DNA of 64,000 nt from Labilithrix luteola (GCF_001263205.1 NZ_CP012333.1:3286001-3350000), one strand, 5' to 3'; counted from the stretch's first letter, positions 54,583 through 63,002 are shown. Numbers and translations are program-made. The notes: generated by a model not told the origin, from the letters alone.

Positions 54583-56055
54583 GTGCAGATCGACGTCGGG
54601 TTGGTCATCGCTGGGAAGTACGAGCTCGTTCGCCTCATCGGCAAAGGAGCGATGGGCGAGGTCTGGCTAGCGACGCACAACACGTTGGGCGGCGAATTCG
54701 CCATCAAGCTCGTCGAGCCTAGCGAAGACGGCGAAGACGAGACGGCGTCGGGGCGTTTCCAGCTCGAAGCGCAGGTCTCCGCCAAGCTCTCCCGTAGGAC
54801 GCGCCACATCGTTTCGGTGAGCGATCACGGCGAGGAAAACGGCCTCGCGTACCTCGTGATGGAGCCGCTCGTCGGCGAGTCGCTCGACGCCCGTCTCAAG
54901 CGAACCGGCGCCCTGCCGCTCCCCGAGGTCGTCGCGATTGTCGGGCAGATCGCGCGCGCGCTGGCCATCGCTCACGCGGAAGAGATTTTCCACCGCGACC
55001 TGAAGCCGGCGAACATCTTCCTCACGCACGACGAAGACGGGCGCCTCGTCGTGAAGCTCCTCGACTTCGGTATCGCTCGGACGCGTAAGCCGTTTCGCAC
55101 GCGCTCGCCGTTCTCGACCAGCAAAGACATGGTGCTGGGCACGCCGAGCTACATGAGCCCGGAGCAAGCGCGCGGGCTCGATACGCTCGACTACCGTTGT
55201 GACATCTGGGCGCTCGCCGTCGTCGCGTACGAGGCGCTCGCGCTCGCCATTCCGTGGGAAGGCGCGACGGTCGAAGACATCTTTCTCAGCATCTGCACGT
55301 TTCGTGTGGTTCCCATCCATACGCGACGGCCCGACCTTCCCCCATGGGTCGATCCGATCTTCCGCCGCGCCTTCGCGGAAGACCTCGGCGAGCGCTTCGC
55401 AACCGCCACGGAGCTCGCGGAAGCGCTCGAGCAACTCGTGCCACCGGAGAGCGTCGACGCCGCGATTCATTCCGGGTCGGGAGCCTCTCGCCTGGGATCG
55501 CGACCCGGATCGCGACCCGCATCGCGCCCGGCGTCGCGTGCTGGCTCTCGCCCCGGATCACGCCCTAGCATTCCGCAAAAGCCGTCGAGCCCGAGCCATC
55601 CGGCGCTCGAACAGAACACGTCGGATCCGGCGCCCCTCGTCGGCGATCCCACGCGCAGCGCCCATGCGCACGAGGACGAGAAGAAGAGGAGCAACGGCTG
55701 GGTACTCGGCCTGCTCGCGGCGTTCGCGACCGTCGGTCTCGTCGCCCTCGTCGTGGTCGCCCTCGGTCGGAAGTCGACGTCCGAGGCGTCGGCAGCCACT
55801 GCACCGCCTCCGAATCCTTCGCACGAGTCGCTCGTCGATCCGCCGCCGCCTTCGATGGCCCTCGCTCCGTCGACGCCCGATCCTGCGCCGCCGCCCACGT
55901 CGGCGCCCGCGGCCGCAGCCGTCCCATCGACGAAGGCTTCGCACGCTGCCCACCCGCGACCGAACACGCCCGCGGCTGGGCAAAAGTCGGCGGTCACGGG
56001 GGCTGCGGCCTCCTCGACACCGCGCGCGGCGGCCAGCAAGAGCGACGTCTTCTAA
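54583..56055 (+). CDS. Membrane-anchored Ser/Thr protein kinase (Pkn2/PknB type)
   Basis: 490 residues from GTG 54583. Kinase domain ~12-275 with Gly loop GKGAMGEVW, Lys K42 in AIKLVE, catalytic loop HRDLKPAN (D139), DFG (D161), GTPSYMSPEQA and DIWALAVVAYE. All key residues are present, so it should be active. A juxtamembrane linker of repeated SRPGSRPAS units is followed by a transmembrane helix (WVLGLLAAFATVGLVALVVV) and a Pro/Ala/Ser-rich extracytoplasmic tail of ~90 residues without a known sensor. The next three genes on the strand encode exported proteins, suggesting a surface-linked signalling unit. Confidence 0.93.
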   Translation: MQIDVGLVIAGKYELVRLIGKGAMGEVWLATHNTLGGEFAIKLVEPSEDGEDETASGRFQLEAQVSAKLSRRTRHIVSVSDHGEENGLAYLVMEPLVGESLDARLKRTGALPLPEVVAIVGQIARALAIAHAEEIFHRDLKPANIFLTHDEDGRLVVKLLDFGIARTRKPFRTRSPFSTSKDMVLGTPSYMSPEQARGLDTLDYRCDIWALAVVAYEALALAIPWEGATVEDIFLSICTFRVVPIHTRRPDLPPWVDPIFRRAFAEDLGERFATATELAEALEQLVPPESVDAAIHSGSGASRLGSRPGSRPASRPASRAGSRPGSRPSIPQKPSSPSHPALEQNTSDPAPLVGDPTRSAHAHEDEKKRSNGWVLGLLAAFATVGLVALVVVALGRKSTSEASAATAPPPNPSHESLVDPPPPSMALAPSTPDPAPPPTSAPAAAAVPSTKASHAAHPRPNTPAAGQKSAVTGAAASSTPRAAASKSDVF

Positions 56056-56134
56056 TTCTCGTGCCTGTCTCCGGCCCGCTCCGAGTCCCGGGGCGCCTCG
56101 ACTATCCCAATCGGGGTTGATAGGATGTTCGATC

Positions 56135-57160
56135 GTGCGTCCCTTCGCTTCTAGCTATCCGTCCATGCGCAGACTTTGGGCGCTTCGCCTCGCTCTTCCC
56201 GCGGTGATCGGATGTGCGACGTTGATCGCGACGACGCCCGCGCGGGCCGACAACGAAGCCAACGCCAAGGATCTCTTCGCACGTGGCCGCGAGCTTCGCG
56301 CGAACAACGACTGCGGAAGCGCCGTACCGCTCTTCCGCAAGGCCTATTCGATCTATCCGAACGGCCTCGGCAGCCTTCGCAACGTGGCGGAGTGCGAGGA
56401 ACAGCTCGGTCATTTCGCCTCCGCGCGGCGCGCGTGGCTCGACGTGAAGCGCGCGCTCATCACCTTGCCGCCGGACGCCAAGTACGACGGCTGGGACAAG
56501 GATGCCGAGGAAGCCGCGGCGCGCCTCAAGCCGAAGGTCGCCACCTTCATCGTCGACGTGTACGTGAAGTCGCCCGAGGGTGAGGCGCTCGCGAACGAGA
56601 AGAGCGGCGTCGAAGTCTTCGTGAACGGCGAGTCGGTCGGAACCGCCCTCGTGGGCACGCCGCTCGAACGCGATCCGGGCAGCTACCGCATTCGCTCGCA
56701 GGTCCGCGACGCCGAACCGGTCGAGCAGGAAGTCACGCTGGGCGCCGGCGACAACCCTCACATCACCATGCGGCTCGTGCGCACGCCCCCCCCGGCGCCC
56801 ACGACGGTCGCCAGCGATCCCGGCAAAGGGCGAAGGACGCTCGGCTGGGTCCTCACCGGCGTAGGTGGAGCCGCGCTGATTGCCGGCGGCGCTACCTTCT
56901 TGCTTCGCAACTCGGCCAAGAGCGATCTCGACGACAAGTGCCCGACGCACGACGGCTGCGATCCTTCGCTTCGTGACACCGTCGACCGCGGCAAGACGAT
57001 GAGCACGCTCACGACGATCCTCGTTCCCGTGGGCGTCGTGGCGGCGGGCGTGGGCATCACCCTGGTGCTGACCAGCCGGTCGAGCTCGTCGACGGCAACG
57101 GCTTCGTCCCTCACGGTGAGCCCCTGGGCAGGCGGCGCCTCCGCTACCTTGAGGTTCTGA
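56135..57160 (+). CDS. TPR/PEGA-type exported membrane protein
   Basis: 341 residues from GTG 56135, with AGGA 9 bp upstream; ATG 56165 is the alternative. The signal peptide ends near ARA-DN. TPR-like region ANAKDLFARGRELRANNDCG and AVPLFRKAYSIYPNGLGSL, then a PEGA-like beta domain (VEVFVNGESVGTALVGTPLE, DPGSYRIRSQ). Two C-terminal hydrophobic segments (LGWVLTGVGGAALIAGGATF and TTILVPVGVVAAGVGITLVL) flank a small Cys loop. Proteins of this plan often sit beside Pkn-type kinase genes in myxobacteria. Directly abuts the next lipoprotein gene. Confidence 0.83.
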   Translation: MRPFASSYPSMRRLWALRLALPAVIGCATLIATTPARADNEANAKDLFARGRELRANNDCGSAVPLFRKAYSIYPNGLGSLRNVAECEEQLGHFASARRAWLDVKRALITLPPDAKYDGWDKDAEEAAARLKPKVATFIVDVYVKSPEGEALANEKSGVEVFVNGESVGTALVGTPLERDPGSYRIRSQVRDAEPVEQEVTLGAGDNPHITMRLVRTPPPAPTTVASDPGKGRRTLGWVLTGVGGAALIAGGATFLLRNSAKSDLDDKCPTHDGCDPSLRDTVDRGKTMSTLTTILVPVGVVAAGVGITLVLTSRSSSSTATASSLTVSPWAGGASATLRF

Positions 57161-57781
57161 ATGAGGCACCGAGCCGTCTTCGTGTTGGGCGCCCTCACGG
57201 TCGCCAGCGTTCTTGGAATTGCTGCAGCATGCACATTTCCCGACGCCAGCTACCGAGACCCGTCGGCCACACTGGGTGACGACAGCGGTGACGACAGCGG
57301 TGGCGACGCGGTCGCGCCGCCCGACGACCGCGACGGCGACGTCGACCCGAACGGCCGCAACGAAGACGCCGCCACGCGTGAAGACGGCGGCGGACGCATC
57401 GAGGACGAGGCCGGTTGCGGGGCAAACCGGTGCGATTGCGATCAAGACGGCGTCGGCAACAACGGTTGCCCCGTCCCCGACGGCGGCTCGGTCGATTGCG
57501 ATGACTTCGACAAGCTCGTGCATCCCGGACAGGGCTTCGTGGGCTCGCCGTGGTCAGCCTCGAGCCCTCACCTCCCCGCGGGCGACTGGAACTGCGACGG
57601 CACCACCACCAAGCAGTATCCGCACAGCGTCGGCTCGTGCTCCGGCATCACGTGCGGCAAGCTCGAGGGTTTCCTCGGAGATCCCGCTTGCGGCGACACG
57701 GCTGACTACGTCGTCTGCAAATCAGCCGGGCTCGGGTGCTCCGAGGCGAGCAGAGAGCAACGCGTCCAAGGCTGCCGGTGA
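57161..57781 (+). CDS. Asp/Cys-rich lipoprotein, putative metal-binding motif, copy 1
   Basis: 206 residues; its ATG follows the preceding stop with no gap. Lipobox IAAACTFPD (~residue 24), an acidic Asp/Gly linker, then CDCDQDGVGNNGC and VDCDDFDKLVHPGQGFVG, the kind of calcium-binding-like loop seen in MopE-type putative metal-binding repeats, and GDWNCDGTTTKQY. The final third has three Cys pairs. It is paralogous to the next gene. Co-transcribed with the TPR/PEGA gene. Confidence 0.82.
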   Translation: MRHRAVFVLGALTVASVLGIAAACTFPDASYRDPSATLGDDSGDDSGGDAVAPPDDRDGDVDPNGRNEDAATREDGGGRIEDEAGCGANRCDCDQDGVGNNGCPVPDGGSVDCDDFDKLVHPGQGFVGSPWSASSPHLPAGDWNCDGTTTKQYPHSVGSCSGITCGKLEGFLGDPACGDTADYVVCKSAGLGCSEASREQRVQGCR

Positions 57782-57792
57782 CGGAGATTCGG

Positions 57793-58449
57793 ATGCGGCG
57801 TTCGTGGAAATGGTTCGTGCTGGCCTCCCTCCCCGCGGCGATCGCGGCGGCCTGCAATTTCCCGGACGTCACGTTTCTCGAGCCGGGCGGCACGGGCACC
57901 AACGGCGGCCACGTCGGCAGCGAGGATGCGAGCGCCGACGCCATGACCGCGACGGACGCTTCGACCGACGCGCTCCCTCCCGACGTCGATCCCGAGGGCG
58001 CGACGAAAGACGCATCGACCGTGGGTGATGCCGCGGCGCAGGTCGACGCGAGCGGATGCTCGTCCTGCGACTGCGACGGCGACGGCTTCAACCGCGTCGA
58101 CCACGACGCCGGTTGCAACGGCGGCCCCGGCAACAACCTCCCCGACTGCGACGACCTCATCGCAGCGATTCACCCCGGGCAGGGCTTCGTCGAAGATCGC
58201 TGGCCGCCGAACGCCTCGAAGAGCGTCTTGCCGGGCGACTGGGACTGCAGCGGCACCGTGACGAAGCAATACGGCTACGGGTCGACGTGCGGGGCCCTCA
58301 CTTCGTGTGGCGACGGCTTTCGCGGCGAGCCTGCATGCGGAGAGACCGCCGAGTACCTCCTCTGCAAGGACCCGCTCCCGCTCCTCGGCCTGACGTGCAG
58401 CGTCGGGACATCGGAGCCCGCAGGCTCGCGCGTCCAGGGCTGCCACTAG
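57793..58449 (+). CDS. Asp/Cys-rich lipoprotein, putative metal-binding motif, copy 2
   Basis: 218 residues from ATG 57793 (GGAG six bases upstream). An in-frame GTG at 57778 would create a GTGA overlap and add five residues. Lipobox IAAACNFPD (~residue 21). It shares order and motifs with copy 1: acidic linker, SCDCDGDGFNRVDHDAGC, PDCDDLIAAIHPGQGFVE, GDWDCSGTVTKQY and a Cys-rich end closing in RVQGCH (copy 1: RVQGCR). A tandem duplicate in the kinase-linked gene row. Confidence 0.82.
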   Translation: MRRSWKWFVLASLPAAIAAACNFPDVTFLEPGGTGTNGGHVGSEDASADAMTATDASTDALPPDVDPEGATKDASTVGDAAAQVDASGCSSCDCDGDGFNRVDHDAGCNGGPGNNLPDCDDLIAAIHPGQGFVEDRWPPNASKSVLPGDWDCSGTVTKQYGYGSTCGALTSCGDGFRGEPACGETAEYLLCKDPLPLLGLTCSVGTSEPAGSRVQGCH

Positions 58450-58469
58450 AGCATCGAACGGTTCGTCCT

Positions 58470-59825
58470 CTATTTCGCGGCACACTTCGCGGCGCGCTCG
58501 AGAAGCAGCTCGCGCTCGCGTGAATTACGCGTGAGCGAGGCCGCGCGCTCGAACTCGGCACGCGCCTCGGCGTTGCGTCCGAGCTTCGAGAGGAAGTCGC
58601 CACGCGCGCTCGGAAGCAGATGGTAGTTCTTCATCGAAGGCTCGGACGTGAGCCTGTCGACGATGGCGAGGGCTTCGGCGGGCCCCTCGGCCATCCCCAC
58701 GGCCACCGCGCGATTCAGCTCGATGACCGGCGAAGGAACGATCTCCACGAGCTCGCCGTAGTGCGATGCGATGCGCGCCCAATCGGTGTCTTCGGGCAAG
58801 GCTGCACGCGCATGGCACGCGGAGATCGCGGCCTGCAGCGTGTACGGCCCGCGGTCCTCGGCGAGCGATTCCGCACGCTCGAGCGCGGAGAGCCCGCGGT
58901 GGATGAGCAGCTGATCCCAGCGAGCACGATCCTGATCGAGGAGCAGCACCGGCTCGCCGCTAGGCCCCACGCGTGCCGCCGCTCTTGACGCCGTAATCTC
59001 CATCAAAGCGAGGAGGCCGTGCACCTCGGGCTCGTTCGGCATCAGCTCGGCGAGGATGCGCCCGAGGCGCAAGGCATCGTCGCAGAGCTCGGGACGCATC
59101 AGGTCGTCGCCAGCGGTAGCCGAATAGCCTTCGTTGAAGACGAGGTAGATCACACCGAGCACGGCGGAGAGGCGCTCGGCGAGCTCCTCGCCCCGAGGCA
59201 CCTCGTAGGGAACGTTCTCCTCCGCCAGAGTGCGCTTCGCACGCACGATGCGCTGGGCAATCGTGGGCTCCGACACGAGAAAGGCACGTGCGATCTCGTC
59301 CGTCGTCAGACCACCGAGGAGGCGCAGCGTGAGCGCCACGCGCGCATCGATCGACAGGACGGGATGGCACGACGTGAAGACGAGCTTGAGGAGGTCATCT
59401 CCGATGTCGTCGTCGACGGCGCTCTCGAGATCGGGCGCGACGTTCGTGAGGTCGGTTTCGTACCCGAGCTGCTCGTGCTTGCGGTCGAGCAGCTTGTTGC
59501 GGCGCAGGACGTTGATCGCGCGGTTCTTCGCGACCCCCATCAACCAGGCCCCGGGCTTGTCGGGGAGGCCCGTGCGCGGCCACTGCTCGAGGGCAGCGAC
59601 GAGCGCGTCCTGTGCGAGTTCCTCGGCGAGCCCGACGTCGCGGACGAGACGCGTGAGGCTCGCGATGAGCTTGGGCGATTCCAGGCGGAACACGGCATTG
59701 ACCGAGGCGCGCACGCGCTGCTCGGCCGCATTCGTCTTGGAATCGTCGTGATTTTGCGAATCGGAGCCCGTCACGGCGCCGATCCAACCACCATCCGGCG
59801 CCGGCACCAAGCCCAGGCTCGTCAC
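58470..59825 (-). CDS. ECF42-type RNA polymerase sigma factor
   Basis: 451 residues from GTG 59825. Sigma2 (SLTRLVRDVGLAEELAQDAL, GAWLMGVAKNRAINVLRR) and sigma4 (LTLRLLGGLTTDEIARAFLV, IAQRIVRAKRTL) regions are followed by a DUF6596/TPR-like C-terminal extension of ~230 residues (YLVFNEGYSAT, ELNRAVAVGMAEGPAEAL). Such extensions are typical of the ECF42 group, which lacks an anti-sigma factor and is instead encoded next to YCII/DGPF proteins, as here (3-bp gap to the upstream gene). The extension is thought to control activity. The 64-kb end of the window carries a paralogue. Confidence 0.92.
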   Translation of the reverse strand: MTSLGLVPAPDGGWIGAVTGSDSQNHDDSKTNAAEQRVRASVNAVFRLESPKLIASLTRLVRDVGLAEELAQDALVAALEQWPRTGLPDKPGAWLMGVAKNRAINVLRRNKLLDRKHEQLGYETDLTNVAPDLESAVDDDIGDDLLKLVFTSCHPVLSIDARVALTLRLLGGLTTDEIARAFLVSEPTIAQRIVRAKRTLAEENVPYEVPRGEELAERLSAVLGVIYLVFNEGYSATAGDDLMRPELCDDALRLGRILAELMPNEPEVHGLLALMEITASRAAARVGPSGEPVLLLDQDRARWDQLLIHRGLSALERAESLAEDRGPYTLQAAISACHARAALPEDTDWARIASHYGELVEIVPSPVIELNRAVAVGMAEGPAEALAIVDRLTSEPSMKNYHLLPSARGDFLSKLGRNAEARAEFERAASLTRNSRERELLLERAAKCAAK

Positions 59826-59828
59826 GCG

Positions 59829-60209
59829 CTACCTGTGCAGGTCTTCGGGACCGACGAGCGGTCGGATCTCGAGCACGCCTTGGTAGCTCGGCCCGAGCGC
59901 TTCCTTGTGGACCGCCATGAAGCGCCGTCCGTACTCGAGGGCCTCCTCCTTCGACTTGACCTGGATGATGGCGAAGCCGGACGCAAGCTCCTTGCTCTCG
60001 GGAAAGGGACCATCGACCGCACTCGTCACGCCCCCCTCCAGATGAATCCGGGTCGCCATCGAGCTCGGACCAAGCCCGCCGGTCATGAGCACGACCCCGG
60101 CCTTCATCATCTCGACAGTGAACTTTCCGATGGCAGCCCCCAGCTTCGGGTCTGGGGGAAGGTCGGACTCACTTGGCTCGGTCGACATCATCATCATCAT
60201 GAACCGCAT
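59829..60209 (-). CDS. YCII/DGPF-domain protein, ECF42 partner
   Basis: 126 residues. YCII-related alpha/beta domain with the hallmark VDGPFPESKELASGFAIIQV (DGPF at 66-69) and a C-terminal EIRPLV strand. The start MRFMMMMMS is the usual one for this family and has AAGGAG upstream. Proteins of this group are encoded beside ECF42 sigma genes and are normally members of the regulon; biochemical role uncertain. A TGTCG-type promoter lies 27 bp upstream. Confidence 0.92.
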   Translation of the reverse strand: MRFMMMMMSTEPSESDLPPDPKLGAAIGKFTVEMMKAGVVLMTGGLGPSSMATRIHLEGGVTSAVDGPFPESKELASGFAIIQVKSKEEALEYGRRFMAVHKEALGPSYQGVLEIRPLVGPEDLHR

Positions 60210-60235
60210 GGGCGCTCCTTGGTGAGGTCACCCCC

Positions 60236-60264
60236 ACGACAAACGAGCCCCCAGCGGATCGACA
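60236..60264 (-). promoter_or_regulatory. Candidate ECF42-dependent promoter
   Basis: Minus strand: TGTCGA (60264-60259), 17-bp spacer, TGTCGT (60241-60236), ending 27 bp before the ATG of the YCII gene. As I recall, ECF42 promoters carry TGTCGA at -35 and a CG(A/T)C-like -10, so the sequence and spacing fit autoregulation of the sigma operon. Confidence 0.5.
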
Positions 60265-60318
60265 ACAGCGTGACCGAATTCGGAATTTGTTAGTAATTTC
60301 AAGTGGCAAGTCACCCAG

Positions 60319-61461
60319 TCATTCGCGCGGGGCATACTCGAGCTGCAGCGCGACGAAGTCACGCGTGCGGCGTCCGTAACGACGTTCGATGTCGTCGAGG
60401 GCGACGTCCAGTGCCGTGACCGGCGGTCGCTCGCCGAACGGCAAGAGCGTGACGTCGGCGTCGGCCGACGAAGCGAGCGTGGTCTCGAGCCTGAGTCCGT
60501 GCCGCGTCATGACGTGATCCCCTGCGGACGCAACGGCGATGGCTCGAGAGCGATACGTTCGCGAATGCGCATCGGCAATCAACGCGAGCGCCACCTCGTC
60601 GATGCCGTCCGACGAGGGAACCGCGACGATCTCGTGATTGAACCAGGCCAGCTGGTTGGTCGCCGCCGTCCAGACGACGCCACCGGTCAGATCGAATCGC
60701 GAGCTGTCGTGCGAGGCGTCCCATCGCGGGAGGCCGATCTCGCCGGCGATCTTCGTCGCTTCGTCGCGCCCCGCGACAGCCTCGATCAGCGCGATGGAGA
60801 CGGGCGCCGAGGCCGTCACCCCCGTGGTCGTCACGACACCGCGATCGGCGACGTAGCGACGGTTGGGCACCCATTGCATCGACCGGTACTTGCTGCGTAG
60901 TCGATCGACGTCGTCCCAGTGTCCCGTGGCCTTGCGTCCGTCGAGCAGACCGGCATGGCCGAGGACGCGCGCGCCGCTGCAGACGCCGAGAATGGTCGCG
61001 CCCTTCGCGCGTTGGGAAAGGATCCACTGCACGATGCCAGGGTCGTCTTCCACGTGCATCGCGGGGACGATCACGTAGTCGGCACCGCGACCGTGGGCGC
61101 GGTCGAACTCGTCGATCGTGCTCTGGGCGCGGATGGTCAAAGCCGGCATGAGCGTCACCGGACCCGAGCGCAAGGAAACCGTCACGACCTCGACGTCGTT
61201 CGCACGCGAGAGGATGCCGAAGGGCACGAGAAAATCCGTGGTCTCCGTGCCGTCGTTGTGAGCCACGATCGCCACGAGCGGCTTGGTCGCCGTCTCTGCT
61301 CTTCGCATCGCGGCGATGGTGCTCGCCTGTTCGCTCTCGCTGAGCGGGGCCTTCGCGGCCTGCGCAATCGCGATCCGATCGCTGCCGCAGGCGGTGCTCG
61401 CGAGCGCGAACGCGAGCGCTAGACCTATCGCGATTCGTCCGAGTCTGCGTGCTCTCAACAT
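60319..61461 (-). CDS. Secreted DJ-1/PfpI-fold lipoprotein
   Basis: 380 residues. Signal peptide with lipobox ASTAC (C25). The DJ-1/PfpI (GATase1-like) domain spans ~60-235, with the nucleophile-elbow Cys C161 in LGVCSGARVLGHAGLL and the preceding strand FLVPFGILSRAND. The ~145-residue C-terminal part is unassigned (VVWTAATNQLAWFNHEIVA). The domain resembles the ligand domain of the divergently encoded GlxA-type regulator (GVCSGARVLGHAGLLDGRKA against SVCTGAFVLGAAGLLDGRRA). It may bind, or act on, the same small molecule outside the cytoplasm. Catalysis is not established. Confidence 0.82.
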   Translation of the reverse strand: MLRARRLGRIAIGLALAFALASTACGSDRIAIAQAAKAPLSESEQASTIAAMRRAETATKPLVAIVAHNDGTETTDFLVPFGILSRANDVEVVTVSLRSGPVTLMPALTIRAQSTIDEFDRAHGRGADYVIVPAMHVEDDPGIVQWILSQRAKGATILGVCSGARVLGHAGLLDGRKATGHWDDVDRLRSKYRSMQWVPNRRYVADRGVVTTTGVTASAPVSIALIEAVAGRDEATKIAGEIGLPRWDASHDSSRFDLTGGVVWTAATNQLAWFNHEIVAVPSSDGIDEVALALIADAHSRTYRSRAIAVASAGDHVMTRHGLRLETTLASSADADVTLLPFGERPPVTALDVALDDIERRYGRRTRDFVALQLEYAPRE

Positions 61462-61510
61462 GACGCCCTGAACCTAAGCTCGCAGACGATCTCCTCCCAT
61501 GACGTAGACC

Positions 61511-61525
61511 GGACAGTTTCTGCCA
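61511..61525 (+). promoter_or_regulatory. Operator-like site 1 between the DJ-1 and GlxA genes
   Basis: GGACAGTTTCTGCCA, 49 bp upstream of the DJ-1 lipoprotein start. It matches the reverse complement of site 2 (61575-61589) at 13 of 15 positions. Confidence 0.55.
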
Positions 61526-61574
61526 ACGGCGGTCATTCACGCTCGGAAACCCGCAGTTTTCAGCGCGACCATGG

Positions 61575-61589
61575 TGGCAGAATTTGTCC
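61575..61589 (-). promoter_or_regulatory. Operator-like site 2 between the DJ-1 and GlxA genes
   Basis: TGGCAGAATTTGTCC, inverted relative to site 1, 33 bp before the GlxA-type regulator start. The centres are 64 bp apart, about six helical turns, which would place two bound regulators on one DNA face. Confidence 0.55.
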
Positions 61590-61622
61590 TACCGGACTCA
61601 TCGTGCCAAGGTCGAAGGCACC

Positions 61623-62615
61623 ATGACGAAGCTGCGTGCGGCCCGCGCGTCCGAACCGACAGACGTCGGTTTCCTCGTCTTTCCTTGGTTCCAGAGCCTC
61701 GACTTGAGCGGCCCGCTCGAGGTGTTCACCTGCGCCTCGGTCATCGCGCGCGAGCGGGGGCGCGGAGAGGGCTATCGAACGACGCTCTTCGCCGAGGCGG
61801 CGGGCCCCATCCGATCCTTCTCGGGAATCGACGTCGTCGCCCAGCGCGGACTCGGAGCGCGGACCGTGGATACGCTCGTCGTCGTGGGCGGGCCGGGCGT
61901 CGTCCAGGCCGCCGAAGATCCGCGGCTCGTGCGGTTCGTCCAGCGCATGGCCACACGCGCGCGCCGAGTCGCTTCGGTGTGCACGGGAGCATTCGTGCTC
62001 GGCGCCGCAGGACTGCTCGACGGACGCCGCGCAACGACGCACTGGGAGCACACCCGTTCGCTCGCCCACCTCTTTCCCAAAGCCACCGTGGACGAAGATG
62101 CAATCTACACGCGAGACGGCTCGGTCTACACGTCCGCCGGGATCACGGCGGGCATGGACCTCGCCCTCGCGCTCGTGGAGGAGGACTACGGACGCGACCT
62201 CGCGCTCGCCGTCGCGCGCTACCTCGTCATGGCCCTGCAGCGCGCAGGCGGCCAATCGCAGTTCAGCGTCCAGCTTCGCTCGCAAACGGCAACACGCGAC
62301 CCGCTCCGCGCGGTGCAAAGCTATGTCTACGACAACCTCGGCGCGGACCTCTCGGTGCCCACCCTCGCCCGCAAAGCCGGCATGAGCCCCCGCAACTTCG
62401 CGCGCCTCTTCGGGCGGGAGGTCGGGACCACGCCCGCCACGTTCGTCGAGCAGGCGCGCATCGACGCGGCGCGCCGCCTGCTCGAACAAACGTCACGGAG
62501 CATCGAGGAGATTGCCGACGCCGCGGGCTTCGGGCGCGCCGAGAGTTTGCGACGGGCCTTCGCGCGCAACCTCTCCGTGAGCCCGCAGGAGTACCGCAAC
62601 CGCTTCCACGCGTGA
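61623..62615 (+). CDS. GlxA-family AraC-type transcriptional regulator
   Basis: 330 residues from ATG 61623 (MTKLRAAR); the frame opens 13 codons earlier. The N-terminal DJ-1/PfpI-like domain (DVGFLVFPWFQSLDLSGPLE, elbow Cys C120 in SVCTGAF) serves as ligand domain. The C-terminal AraC domain has two helix-turn-helix units (LSVPTLARKAGMSPRNFARL and SIEEIADAAGFGRAESLRRA, then NLSVSPQEYRNRF). Divergent from the secreted DJ-1 lipoprotein gene, which it probably controls through the paired sites between them. Confidence 0.92.
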   Translation: MTKLRAARASEPTDVGFLVFPWFQSLDLSGPLEVFTCASVIARERGRGEGYRTTLFAEAAGPIRSFSGIDVVAQRGLGARTVDTLVVVGGPGVVQAAEDPRLVRFVQRMATRARRVASVCTGAFVLGAAGLLDGRRATTHWEHTRSLAHLFPKATVDEDAIYTRDGSVYTSAGITAGMDLALALVEEDYGRDLALAVARYLVMALQRAGGQSQFSVQLRSQTATRDPLRAVQSYVYDNLGADLSVPTLARKAGMSPRNFARLFGREVGTTPATFVEQARIDAARRLLEQTSRSIEEIADAAGFGRAESLRRAFARNLSVSPQEYRNRFHA

Positions 62616-62650
62616 CGCGTTCACGGCCGCGCCAGGGTTCATGCTCGAGC

Positions 62651-62890
62651 TCAAACCTTCGTGGGCCGTCGCGTCTCCACCGCCGCTCCCGGCCCACGGG
62701 CGATGCGAGCGATCGACGCACCGCAGCTGCAGGCCCGTACGACGACCGCGCCCCCGGATGGCCAACGGCTGACCAAACGCTCGAGCTCGGGCCCAGCCAC
62801 CTCGGCCACGGCCGGCAAGGCGCTCCACTCCCCTTCGGAGCGCACTGCGCCGCAGCGGCCACACGCGATTTTCGCACGGTTGGTCGGCAT
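62651..62890 (-). CDS. Small zinc-ribbon protein
   Basis: 79 residues from ATG 62890. A CGRCGAVRSEGEW knuckle near the N-terminus and CSCGASIARIA about 35 residues later supply four Cys for one zinc ion; the C-terminus is basic (RRPTKV). A longer same-frame reading to 63259 would cover the sigma gene antisense and is rejected. The Cys spacing makes a real gene more likely than chance, but no family is recognised. Confidence 0.6.
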   Translation of the reverse strand: MPTNRAKIACGRCGAVRSEGEWSALPAVAEVAGPELERLVSRWPSGGAVVVRACSCGASIARIARGPGAAVETRRPTKV

Positions 62891-63002
62891 GACGAACGGA
62901 GCGCGGCCCGATCTCGAGCCGCCTCCTTCCCTACGACGAATGACAGCGGCCAAAATCGACATGTCTTGAACGGCCCGCCGTACGATTTCTTCCGGGCCTT
63001 CT

